This document shows, piece after piece, positions 28,301 to 38,895 of a stretch of DNA of 64,000 nt. The position numbers and the translations under genes were made by a program. The stretch is from Yamagishiella unicocca (lineage: Eukaryota; Chlorophyta; Chlorophyceae; Chlamydomonadales; Volvocaceae). The DNA lies in contig BDSL01000012.1 in NCBI GenBank assembly GCA_003116995.1, positions 310,001-374,000 of the forward strand, in the 5' to 3' direction. The notes under the pieces are model-generated. The model did not search any database. It was not told where the DNA came from and saw only the letters and a list, made by a program, of their open reading frames with translations. Within the stretch, counting starts at the first letter, position 1, and every line of letters begins with the position of its first letter.

Positions 28301-31300
28301 CCCTTCCCACGTCGAGTAACCGGTTCTTTTTCGCATCCCTCGGCGCCCCCTGCAGGCGGGTGTGCAAAAGCCTGGGTGTGGATGTGACTTGCGGCGAGAT
28401 GGCTCTGGCCACCAACCTGCTGCAGGGCCAGGCCAGCGAGTGGGCGCTGCTCAAAAGACATCCCTGCGAGGACTTCTTCGGCGTGCAGGTGGGGGGGGGT
28501 TTGATACGAGAGGGGCTGAGGAAACCCCAGGTCAAGCTGCAGAAAAATAAAATGCTACATAGCCGGAGAACAGTGTACAGCGATCGTGTGTGGTTGCATG
28601 CTGGGTGGCTGGGTGGGCCGTCCCATGCCGTGAAGCAGGGACGGGAAGCCGCCTGGTGAAGCGCATTCCAGTTGGCTGGCGGACCGCGGCGCCCCTGACT
28701 GTTTGCGCCGGTGCCTAGGGCTTCGCTGCCCCACTGCACGTCGTGTGGGCGCTCCTTTGCGCTCTCACGCCTGATCAGCACACCAAGGCCCGACCCCCTA
28801 ACTCTCGAAAACCCTCCCCTCCCTTCACGTCTAGGCGCCCGTCGACCAGGCACCAACTATCCTGTCCTTTTCGCGACAACGGTTTTTATTCCACTCCCCT
28901 CACGTCTTGTTCTCCTCCCTCCCGCGCCAGCCCGTTCTTGTTTCTCCAGTTACTGACCCCCGAGAGGGGTTTCCCTTCTGCCCCACCCCCGCCCGCGCTC
29001 CCTGCAGGTGTGCGGCGGCTACCCTGACGCTCTGGCGCGGGTGGGGCAGCTGCTGGGGGAGCGGGTGGAGGTGGACTTCGTGGACATCAACATGGGCTGC
29101 CCCATTGACCTGGTGGGTGAACGGTAGGCAGGCGCGGGAGCGGATGAGTCAGACCTCCCAGAGGACACAAACGTTGCTGCACCCACCTCGTCGTCGCGCG
29201 TCATCACCGCCGCCACCCCCCGCCGGCCCTGTACGTTTTTTCGTTCGATACGGTTTTTCCTTGCAATCTCCCACCACCGCCGCCACCTCCCACCACCGCC
29301 GCCACCTCCCACCACCGCCGCCACCTCCCACCACCGCCGCCACCTCCCACCACCGCCGCCACGTCCCACCACCGCCGCCACCTCCCACCACCGCCGCCAC
29401 CTCCCACCACCGCCGCCACCTCCCACCACCGCCGCCACCTCCCACCACCGCCGCCACCTCCCACGCCATCCCCCCTCCTTCCCCCCTCCACCAGGTGTGC
29501 GACAAGAACGCCGGCAGTGCGCTGCTGCGGCAGCCGCGCCGCATCGAGCAGATCCTGCGCGCCACGTCAGCAGCCCTGGGGGACACCCCACTGACGTTCA
29601 AGACGCGCAAGGGCTACAACGACGGAGAGGACGTGAGCAGGGGGAGGGCGTTTGTGAGGAGAGCCCGTGGACTAGGAAGCCGGTTAGATTACCGTTTGGT
29701 ACACACGTTTGGAGGGGAGAGGGTTTGTGGAAGGCAGGGTGGGGCTCCAGGGAGGGACCCAGAGAGGGTCGCGTGTGGCTGCTGGCTGACCGTGTCTGGG
29801 CCTCCCTGGACCGCATACCGTGTTTCCCCCCCTTCCTAATCCTGCTGCCACCACCTCCTGCCGGGCTCTAGGTGGCTCACACCTTCCTCCACAAGACTCC
29901 CGAGTGGGGCGCGGCGGCGGTCACCCTGCACGGCCGCACCCGCCAGCAGCGCTACAGCAAGCTGGCGGACTGGGAGTACATCAAACGGTACGGCGGGATA
30001 GGGCCCAGAACAGCACCGAGGACCGAGCAGCGTATAACACCGTGAAGTCAACACTTCATTCCCACCACGTGCTGGACACTATCCTCCAATCGGACACGCC
30101 GCTGCAGCAGTGCATTTACTGTTACGGTATCTAATAAGCCGTCGAGTCGTCCAACTACCGTAACCTCTCTGCCCCTCTCCGCCCCCCGCCTCCCGCAGCT
30201 GTGGCTCGTCCTGCTCGGCCGCGGGGCTACAGCTGATTGGCAACGGCGACGTGTTCTCGTACCTGGACTGGAATGAGCACATGGACGGAGCGGGCGGCAG
30301 CCTGGCGTCCATCATGATTGGCAGGGGGGCGCTCATCAAGCCGTGGATCTTCACAGGTATGGTACCTCGACACCTTAATGCCTGCCTGAGCTGCGGCTGT
30401 CAGCGCTGTTGGCTCCTGGCTGCCTGCAACCCGCGGCTGTAGGCTTCCCGATCGTAGCCCACAGTCTTGATCGTAATCTGCAGTCCCCAGCACCGCTTGC
30501 CTGGTGGTTGCTCCGCGAGAGAGACATCCGTCCGCCATTCGCGCCGCCCTCGCTACTGCCGGGCCCTCGGTGCAGAGATCAAGGAGCAGCGGCACTGGGA
30601 CATCTCCGCCTCTGAGCGCCTGGACCTATACAAGCAATTCTGCTCCGCCGGACTGGAGCACTGGGGCAGTGACGGGCGGGGCGTGGAGACCACACGGCGC
30701 TTCCTGCTGGAGTGGCTGTCGTTCACTTGCAGGTACAGTGGGTCGGTGGGTTGGGAGACGGCGGGTCGGGTGGGCGGGGGAGCGGTGGCGACGGGGGCCG
30801 GTGCGGGGTGTGGGGAGGCGGAGGCCACGTGGGGGAGGGGGCGCGGGGGTGAGGGGTCAGCGTGTTGACACCGGCGTCCTAGCAACTGTGGTCGTCGGTA
30901 GGATGCAGACTTGCAGAGCCCTGATGGTGGTTCGGCTAGGCCGGCTGTTCGTGCACCTCCTCCCTGGAACCTGCCCCGCACCAGCATGCCACGTCTCCTG
31001 ACTCGGCCGCAAGCCCCCGTCCCCACCCCTGCCGCCCCCAGGTACGTTCCCGTGGGGCTGCTGGAGATCGTGCCCCAGCAAATGAACCAGCGCCCGCCAG
31101 CCTTTTGCGGCCGCTCCGACCTGGAGACGCTGCTGGCTAGCGAGGACCCGCAGGTGGGGGCGCTGGCGGGGCGGTTGAAGCATGCGGGAAGGGGGCAGCG
31201 GCACGCGTCAGCAGGGGCGGGCGGTGGCGGTGCGGGGTTGCGGAGGGGGCGGCAGAGAGGCTGTGCCGCTGCCCCTCCGTGCTGTGGCCAGGCACCTGCC

Positions 31301-31713
31301 TGCCTGCCTAGCGAGCGAGGCCTTTGCGGTCCTGCGCTGCCGTCTTGGGCGTTGCTGTCTTCGTGGCATGTACGGCCCGCACTGCATGACTCACGACGCG
31401 TCCAAGAGCGTACGGCAGCTGGCCGCAAAGGGCTTCAACCGTTTCTAGCATTGGGTCCCGCGGTTTGTTGTTTCTCTCTTCCTTTTGGTTTCGCGGCGCG
31501 CGTGGTTGCTTGCTGTGCTCGACGCACGCAGCTGCGCTGCAACTGACCCCATTCGGACGTCTGCTCCTGCGCTCGTTACCGCAGGACTGGGTGCGCATCA
31601 GCGAGATGCTGCTGGGGCCGCCGCCCTCCCCCATCTCCTTTGCGGCCAAGCACAAGAGCAACGCGTACGCAGCACCGGGAGCTGCCAGCGAGCTGGACAT
31701 GGCGAGGGGGTAG
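25360..31713 (+). CDS. DUS3: tRNA-dihydrouridine(47) synthase 3 (DUS3/DUS3L), 13 exons, complete
   Basis: FMN- and NADPH-dependent reduction of uridine 47 in the tRNA variable loop. Exons 25360-25467, 25614-25766, 26126-26297, 26687-26933, 27180-27824, 28356-28488, 29008-29112, 29495-29632, 29872-29987, 30199-30356, 30576-30732, 31042-31153 and 31585-31713 join in phase to give 790 residues. The N-terminus ([13 protein letters not shown]) matches the plant/animal start. Two CCCH zinc fingers follow ([32 protein letters not shown]). After a roughly 190-residue low-complexity linker comes the TIM barrel: [23 protein letters not shown] with the catalytic Cys, [25 protein letters not shown] and [10 protein letters not shown]. 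Intron 4 has a GC donor (CAG|GCAAGG). Exons 1-2 rest on phase and weaker similarity. Confidence 0.95.
28128..28232 (+). repeat. 20-bp minisatellite in DUS3 intron 5
   Basis: Five tandem copies of CGCCCCTCCACCTCCCTTCG, nearly perfect. Confidence 0.92.
29231..29268 (-). repeat. Introner-like element in DUS3 intron 7
   Basis: On the minus strand it reads ATTGCAAGGAAAAACCGTAT then CGAACGAAAAAACGTAC, matching the 5' half of the copies at 1527 and 18274. It is antisense to DUS3, with its 5' end facing the acceptor of exon 8. The 19-bp minisatellite separates it from that acceptor. Confidence 0.6.
29269..29465 (+). repeat. 19-bp minisatellite in DUS3 intron 7
   Basis: About ten tandem units of CCCACCACCGCCGCCACCT, almost invariant, ending about 30 nt before the exon 8 acceptor. 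Confidence 0.93.
29655..29715 (+). repeat. Introner-like element, variant form, in DUS3 intron 8
   Basis: Contains CCGTGGACTAGGAAGCCGG and TACCGTTTGGTACACACGTT, matching 10634-10692. It is sense to DUS3 and begins about 22 nt after the donor at 29633. Confidence 0.65.
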
Positions 31714-33641
31714 CGTAACTGGGCGGGACAAGCTTGCGCCTGGGGTTGGCCCGGCGCGTAGGAGCAGCTGGGTGGCGGGTAGTAGGCGCGGGGGCGGCGG
31801 CAAAGCTAGGAGCTAGGAAGGGCGAGTGAGGGAGGGCGGATGTGCTGCCGAGGTACGTGGAAGTGTTTCGGGTGTTAGCGATATCACTAGGTGTAGCGCG
31901 ACTCCCGTGAGGGGGAGCTCCTTCGTGTGTACACCTTCACGCACGATGCAAGCTGGGCCAGGTAGGAGGGAGGGTGACATGCCTTACCGGGTGACTCCCG
32001 GGGCTGTCTGTGTCTCGCCGCCTATCGCATCATGCATCGGCTCTAGGTTCACACCTGTTCCGTACACGTACGGGCTGGCAAGAGCGGGTTGGGCTGCGTC
32101 GGCTGGGCTTGGGCGGCGCCCGTTCTGGGTCCCTCTTCAATTAAGTTTATAATGGATATGCAGGTGAGACCAGACTAGGGAGGATGCGCCCGCCTGCATT
32201 CCTTGGTGAGTATTTTTGACTAATGGGAGCGATGTGTGAGCGGCGTGGCCGCCGGGAGTTGCCCCACATGCAGCTCCTGTGCGAATGAGGATGTAAGTGA
32301 TGGAAGCCCCGGCAGACCGGAGTGGGCTTTGCTGTTCGAATCCTCTACCTGCGTACGGAGACGTCGCTGGGCCGCCACATCCTCCGAAAACACCGCTGGC
32401 AGCACTGTCTGCTGTCGGGGAGCGCTGCGCACCACCTGGGCGACGAAGCGCGCATCACCACTGGACACCGTCACAAGCTGCATGCCTGCCGCGTTACAGC
32501 CGTTCCTCGCGTGTTGCCCTCCGAGATGACATCCGGCTACGGTATGCCTGCTTACTCTTTTGGAGTTACGGCGCCACACCACCAGCCTCACTTGCAGCCT
32601 CACTAGCTAGGCTCCAAATATAGGTGCCACGCCGGCACGTGCTGCCACCCGACACCTTCCATCGGGACCGACACCTGCCAGGACTTCCCTCCCAGCGCAG
32701 CTCGCATCGAGTGAGCTACACCGCGTCACGCCCAAGCTAGAATGTGGAGGCGATGTTGGTGTCGCTAGCTGGTATCGCATGTCATTGAAGCGGACTGTCA
32801 AGAAGTGGTCCGCTGCGCACGAAAACAATCAGCTGCCGTGCCTGTCTCTGCGTCCAGGTGGAGAGGCCGTGGTGTGTTCCCCTGTGTCGGCACCTGCGAG
32901 GACAGAGGCAGGTCCGCAATGTGCGTTTTAGCGTCACCGTGTATTCCGCTTGCAAAAGGGGACCAGTGGAACGATCCAACACTTTCTTCGCGTCCAACAG
33001 CGCCCATCACACGGAGCCTTGCTTCGAGCAAGCCGCCTGCAGGCTGGTTTGGCGCCCTGCTTCGCAATAACGCTCCGTAGAAGCTTGCAAAACGTCTTCT
33101 CATTCTTCTCACACCCAGGTTTTCAACATGCTGTGTGCCATGTCAGCTTAAGATTGTGACTACTCACATGCCAGTCCGCCCAGCGGCCTGGCTGCTGTCC
33201 AGTTGCTTACTGCTTCGACGTACTGCGTTGTCGGTATCTACCTTTCCTTCCTAGCGGGGAACTCCCGTGCGAGCTTGATGCTGTCCGCCCTGGCCATTTA
33301 GGGTTTCGTTCCTGTCCCCTGCCATGACGCGCCCACGCACCCCTTGTGCCACACACAATCCACCCCACCTAACAAACTGTGGCGAGTGCACCATAGTGCG
33401 GGTTTCACAGCGGCCCAGCATGTACTGGGACTGGGGGAGGCGTTGGTTCATTTGCAAACGAAGTGACCCGTGCGCTGCACGTTCAGCGCACGACTCACCC
33501 GGCCGCTCCCCTTGAACCCCTCCTCCCAATCCACCACGCACAACCGCAACGCACAACGCAACGCACAACGACGCTGCTTGTCCAATCCTCATCCTAACAT
33601 CGGTTCCCGACCCGCGGTCGAGGGACTTACCTACGTGCCAA
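31714..33641. other. Convergent 3' spacer of DUS3 and ARFRP1
   Basis: No exon with recognisable protein similarity. It should hold both 3' UTRs. The frames present are short and lack splice-consistent partners. Confidence 0.45.
32292..32296 (+). terminator. Candidate poly(A) signal of DUS3
   Basis: TGTAA lies about 580 nt after the DUS3 stop, the first one noticed downstream. Confidence 0.4.
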
Positions 33642-34317
33642 TCAGCTTGCGCTGCTTCGTACCCGCAGCCTGAGCGCCCTGTGACTCCGCCTGACGGTCT
33701 CCACCAGCCACTCCACACCGTCCTTTAGGCCCTGGCCGGTGTACGCGCTGACCGGCAGTACCTTGAACTGGCGGCCCTCCACGCGCTCAATCCCAAACAA
33801 CTGCCCCACCTCCTGCGAGGTTGCTGCGCCGTCCAGGTCCTGCTTGTTGGCCATAATCAACAACGGGGCCCCGTTGAGCTCCCTGTTCTCTAGCATGCGG
33901 TCCAGGGCAACTCTGCTCTCATCGAAGCGATTGCGGTTGGCCGCGTCAACCACATACACGATGGCATGCGCTTCGCTGTAGTATTTGTCCCAAATGGAGC
34001 GCAGCCCACTTTGGCCTCCAAGGTCCCAGAACACGAGGTTGTTCTTTTGGGCCTCGATCCGTCCAACGTTCAGGCCCACTGTTGGAAGGATTTTGCCCGG
34101 GTCCAGACCAATTGACTGCGTGAAAATCGTCTTCAACCTTTCCAGCACCTGAAGTTTACGTAAGATGCAGATATAACCCTGCAGCTAGGCCATTGCAAGC
34201 GCCAAGTGTTGTAGCCCTTACATTTGTCTTGCCCGCCTTATCCACGCCTAGAATCAGGACGTGGAACTCATCCTTCCTAAATATATACTCATAAAATCCA
34301 TACAGCAGCGAGAACAT
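33642..34317 (-). CDS. ARFRP1: ARF-related small GTPase, ARFRP1/Arl3p type, 2 exons
   Basis: Trans-Golgi GTPase that recruits ARL1-golgin machinery in animals and yeast. Exon 1 (34222-34317) begins MFSLLYGFYEYIFRKDEF and ends with the P-loop GVDKAGKTN. Exon 2 (33642-34148) carries TVGLNVG (switch I), WDLGGQ (switch II), NKQD (G4) and SAYTG (G5), giving 200 residues against about 201 for ARFRP1. There is no Gly at position 2, so no N-myristoylation is expected; ARFRP1 orthologues likewise start Met-aromatic and are N-acetylated. A slightly different 3' end is possible, because a GT-AG pair occurs within the last 30 nt. Confidence 0.92.
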
Positions 34318-35145
34318 ACGATCGGCTTGCGTTCCCGGGCTAAACGGTTATTCACAAGCTTGGAAGACGATTTCCATGACTTAACGTGTTTTGGTGCACA
34401 TATATAGCTTTCTGGTATTATTACAAGTGACCGCCCTATCTGCGCAGCCGGTGCATCGTGCCGTACATGGCTTCCGGATCCATGCTGACTTGCTGACATG
34501 CTGGATTAAGCAAGTAGTACCAGCGAGCTCGCTTGTTTGGGGCATAATTATGAACTATGTGTACTCTATGGAGATGCCCGTGTCGTGTTACGCTAAACCT
34601 GATGCTAAACAACCCCAAATTAGGCGGCAACCCTCGCAATTCAGTTGGTCTCAGCAGTGTCACACTAAAATCATTTTATTTTAATGTCAGCAGTGCCGTA
34701 CTAAACGCAATGGTATCGAACAAGGAATGCCGCCAAGGAACAAGACGAGTTGCAAAACGTGCAGCCTTCCATGACCCCTGGGCCATCGGCCACGTCGCTG
34801 CTAGCCGTTTCCTCAATCAACGCCATAACCTTCCATCCTATACGTGTCGCGCGATGGCTTGAAAGGAAAGGTGTCAGCAGCCGGATTCGCCTGGGAACGC
34901 GCTGTCAGTCCCGTCATGTCCCGTCATGCGCATTCCCTGCACGTACCAGCAATCCCAGAGGGAAGAAGCATCGCTTACCCAGAAATCGTTCCATAAATAT
35001 ATAGTTCAAGGCCAGGCAAGCTGTTATCTGACACATCAGCCGGTGTTAAAAGGAGGGAAAGTTCTAGGGGAAGACCCTCACCGCCACTTCACGAGAGGGC
35101 AGTGGCGCCGCATGTAGATTTCAGCGCTGGTGCGCCTGGAGAGTA
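34318..35145. promoter_or_regulatory. Divergent 5' spacer of ARFRP1 and the unknown gene
   Basis: An AT-rich 828 bp between two divergent start codons. No motif or coding exon is recognised. Confidence 0.4.
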
Positions 35146-37072
35146 ATGTCCGCAGCAGATGAGCCGCATGGTGGATCGAAGGCCGCCGAGGAGCGAGCAT
35201 CCGGAATCGAGGCCTTGGACGAACCTGAGCCGCTACCGCCGCCTATCACCTTGCACGACCGGCTGGCTGGAGAGCGCCACGTGCCCCGTCCTGTGCCATC
35301 CTTGGGCCTCGAGGTGCGACCGCGACGAGGGATGCCAGAGCCCGCGCTTCTCGATCGCTAGCGCGCTTGCCCATCGGCCGTATGCACTTTTTACTTTAAT
35401 GGTCCATACAGCAGCTCCTCGATAACGCCTACTCCCCAAAAACGTGCGCCGTGACCATCCATGACCCGCGCCACCGCCCAGGTCTTGCAGGGCCTTGAGG
35501 GCCCCACGCCCTGCTGCGCAAAATTTGCCCGAGTTGTTCGATGGATCATTCTTAGCCACTAAGGAGGTATACATGCGCGAATTGTTCGATGGATCGTTCT
35601 TAGCCACTAAGGAGATACCGTATACATGCCATTGTTCTACGTACTCCACGGCTCACTTCGCGTTGTGCCTTGGCGGCGGGGCACTTGCGCTGCAGGATGC
35701 TGGTGCCTTGGACTTGGACGCAGTGAAGGCTGCAGCAGGGGCAGGCCCCGAGGAGGCGGAACGACTGCGGCGCGAGGCGCAGGACGAAGTTCTGGCGGAG
35801 CTCAAGGGCGAGGTGCGGCTTGCTGGTCCCGAAGCCACGTTGTTGCGGGCGGGTTGCGTGGGGCATCGGTTCCTTGCGCGCGCGACCTGCTGGCGGCCAG
35901 CTTGGGTAGCCGAACCCAGCCCGATGTTCGGGATAAGCAATCAGCGGCGTCATTATCAAGAGCACTGGTCCTTAGCTCCTTATCGATGTTTAATTCCCAT
36001 ACCGATTTTAATTCCCAGTAACCGTTACAACAACCATGTTAATCAGCCGCGCCCGGGGCCGCCCGCTGCCGGTCGGTCGTCGTCTTCCTTCCTTGCTGAA
36101 CACGCCCTCCCTGCGCTCCGCGCCCCGCTGCGACAGGTGCTGCAACGGGAGGCGGCCGCCGGGCACAAAGGCCGCAGGGCACATGATGGAAGACCTAGGC
36201 ACGGCGCTGAGGGTGCGTTGTGCAACAGAAAGCAGCAGCAGCAGCAGCTGCTACTTTGGCAGAAGAAGGCGTTCCTGCTTATTCCTGCTCAGAGCGTTTG
36301 GTCTCGTCGTTAAGCGATGCCAACGCCGTTCTCCCTGAGCTTCTTGAATGCGGACAAACTCACATCGCGCGTTGCGAACCGATATGCAGCGTAGCCCCCG
36401 GGGTTGGTACTGTCAGTCCCCTAGATTGCTGAATACCCTCCCAGTTACTCGTCCACTAGTTCTCCTCCTCCTCCTTCGTCTTGAGACATGTAGTTCCTTA
36501 CCTGCCATGCTTCCCACGTTCCGCGAGCAGGTGCGTTGGTCAAGTTTGCCCGGGCAGTCGCACAGGAGCGACACCAAACGGTACGCCACGTGCTGGAGGC
36601 CGTGCCCCCAGCTGCGGTGGATATCCAGCGACTAGACAGCAAAGAAACAGGTGTTGGGCTAGGCGTTCCGTAGTGCTGGGGCCAAGGATAGGCTTGGAGT
36701 GTTGGGCTAGGCGTTCCCTAGTGCTGGGGCCAAAGATAGGCTTGGCTTTCTTGCAGGCTTCCGATACCGTCGTGAACTTGCTACTGAGGTGCTTCGCTTG
36801 TGCGACAAGGCGTTCTGGGTGGGCTGACTGATAGATGGGCTGCTGGAGGTAGTGTAGGGGTGGGCGGCTCCCTCCCTCCGCCGCAACGGCATTCCAAGAC
36901 ATGTCCTGATGTGAAATTGACATGTATTTTGCAACTTGCCTTCGAGAGCTGGTGGGTGCTAGTTGGCATCTGCATACCTCTGGGGACCTCCCAGCGGTGA
37001 AATGTTGAAGCAGTGTGCTGTGAAATATTGCAGCGGAATTCAAAACAGTCGATTTTTCAAGTACCAGGATAA
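35146..37072 (+). CDS. Unrecognised 227-residue protein, 6 phase-consistent exons
   Basis: I do not recognise a family. Exons 35146-35313, 35696-35812, 36229-36406, 36531-36650, 36757-36818 and 37034-37072 join in phase from ATG to TAA. The N-terminus is acidic/Pro-rich (EALDEPEPLPPPITLHDRL). It is followed by a charged helix (EEAERLRREAQDEVLAELKG), an Ala run and SERLVSSLSDANAVLPELLE. The C-terminal half, VKFARAVAQERHQTVRHVLE and YRRELATEVLRLCDKAFW, looks like the conserved part. There is no signal peptide or membrane segment. Introns 1 and 4 contain 48-bp tandem duplications. The splice choice for exons 3 and 6 is the least certain, and the true C-terminus may be longer. Confidence 0.5.
35533..35629 (+). 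repeat. 48-bp tandem duplication in intron 1 of the unknown gene
   Basis: Two copies of a block containing TTGTTCGATGGATC and TTCTTAGCCACTAAGGAG, offset by 48 bp, with one substitution in the first 33 bp and an indel after it. It can be read as a repeated peptide but sits in the intron of the phase-consistent model. Confidence 0.85.
36651..36746 (+). repeat. 48-bp tandem duplication that makes up intron 4 of the unknown gene
   Basis: Copies 36651-36698 and 36699-36746 differ at three positions. Each begins with the splice-donor sequence GTGTTGGG. Together with a 10-nt pyrimidine/AG tail they form the whole 106-nt intron, so a second potential donor lies at 36699. Confidence 0.9.
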
Positions 37073-38895
37073 ACTTCAGGTGCAAGGGATGCCGGCACAG
37101 CCTTACGTATCTTCCAAGCTTCCGCCCAAGCACATAAGGCAACGGGCACACAGGGAAGCCACGTAAGGCCCCCTGCCGCTTCTGCACCGATAGTGGTGGC
37201 CTGACGCGCCTCCAGGGGGCCCATGCAACCGAGTGCCATACGACTGAACGGTGTCTCTTCCCTAGCCTTCGGGCACGAAGTGATCAACCAGCCCCGACAG
37301 CTACCGCGGCCGTATGTAGAGTATGCAGGTGATCAGGCAGGTGTCACCTGTCGCAAATATCCACATAATGAGAAATGCGTGGAAAGCCTATGCAGCTACT
37401 AACACGCACTCTACCGTATACTGTCACTAGTTGGGAATGATTGACCAGGCAGCTACTACTACTAAGCACAACCGGCAAAGCTGCCGCAACCGTTATTGCC
37501 TGCCGGTCTGATGTTGCACCCGAAGCCCACTTGCATCCCAACCTGCGGCTACATGCAGCTTACTCAGCTCAGGGGGAGCAGAGTGTGTCGTACGTTTGGG
37601 CCCCGCAAGCAGGCCGTGCCTTCCATCAAACAGGCCTGACCTGCAATCCTGCCACTGCCATCGTCCGCCGTGTCGGGCAAACATGCAACGCCTCCCATCA
37701 GACAGTCCGCTCAATTGAGCGAGGTAACCCACAAGCAGCTCGTCCATTGGTACCTCACTTGCCAACGGCAAAACAACGGTCCACCAGCCGTGAAACAAAT
37801 GCTCGCCGCCGGTACGGCTACAGTTACCGCCCATCATATCTCTACGCAATGAGGCACAACGCGCCACCATCTATCACCCTACTTGGTGGCTTGTCCCAGC
37901 CACATCACAGCCAAAGTACGCCGTGCGGATCGTGCACGGCTCCTGTGGGCGCACCGCTCAGACACACATGTCCAAACATATAACCATTGTCCACAATCCT
38001 GGCTGAACAAATTACTCAAACAGTATGTAAACCGAATCCCGCGCTGTCCCCCGATTTCGATGGCTGACAGCGACCCAAAGAAATATTCTTCACAGAATTG
38101 TCGTACGCCAATCCAGGCCATGGCAGGTAAAGCTGGCGTGGGTGCTCGACCAAATGTCGTGCACCGCTTCAAGAACGGGCGAACGTGTCCGGTCCATCGG
38201 CAAGGCCACCACGCGGTCCACCAAGTTGTAGGTGGTGGCTGTGCGCAAAGCTCTTGGCGTTGCATCGATGATTACGAGAGGAAATGCACGCAGCTGGTGT
38301 CAGTACGGGACCTATGATACGGGAGCGTTGGCACACATGCAAAAAGGACCGGGCCTGCAAAAAAGGACCCCCAGGTCCTCAGAACTGTCAGTACTCCTCA
38401 GGACTGCCAGTACTCACTAAAGTACTCCCACGATTGCACTGTCGTCTAACTATCGCAAAAGCCTGTGCCTGTCTCCGTGGGCTACGAAGCACGGGCATTC
38501 GAACCTGTGTTGCCGAAACCCTCAGGCAGGACCCTGGGGGGCCGCCATGGTTGCGGCTCGTCCACACCGTATACCGGCTCATCGCTCGGACTGAGAGAAC
38601 CCCCCCCCGAGTTCAACCGAAAAGCAATAACCCGTACGAGCATCTACAAGCAGTACGTCAGACGACAACTTGGCCCCACAGCACATTGGCTGCTGCAGAT
38701 GCGACCTCGACTCTGCAAAGTACCGCCCATCCCACAACCAGGGCAGCAGGAGTCTTCAGACCCGCCCTGCTGCTGCACCTCGTGTTGAGCTGTTGGCCGG
38801 GGGGCAGTCAGTGCGGCCCACGACAAGACGCCACCGCGCATTCCCACTGCCAGCAACCGGTTAGGGGGTCGGAAGCGTCTTCACATACAAGTGCA
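37073..38895. other. Convergent 3' spacer of the unknown gene and the SRCR/Pmp gene
   Basis: No recognised exon. Plus-strand frames of 140-180 codons occur but lack low-complexity algal character, splice partners or motifs. Probably the 3' UTRs of both genes. Confidence 0.4.

Noticed and set aside
29269..29465. CRISPR-like regular repeat
   Set aside because: The units are contiguous 19-bp tandem copies with no spacers, in a eukaryotic intron.
35495..36313. 272-codon frame containing a repeated ELFDGSFLATKE peptide
   Set aside because: The peptide repeat comes from the 48-bp duplication in intron 1; the spliced model uses only part of this frame and joins in phase elsewhere.
38480..38530. 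tRNA T-arm-like stem around ATTCGAACC
   Set aside because: A five-pair stem forms, but the loop is wrong for the plus strand and the minus strand has a mismatch; no cloverleaf can be drawn.
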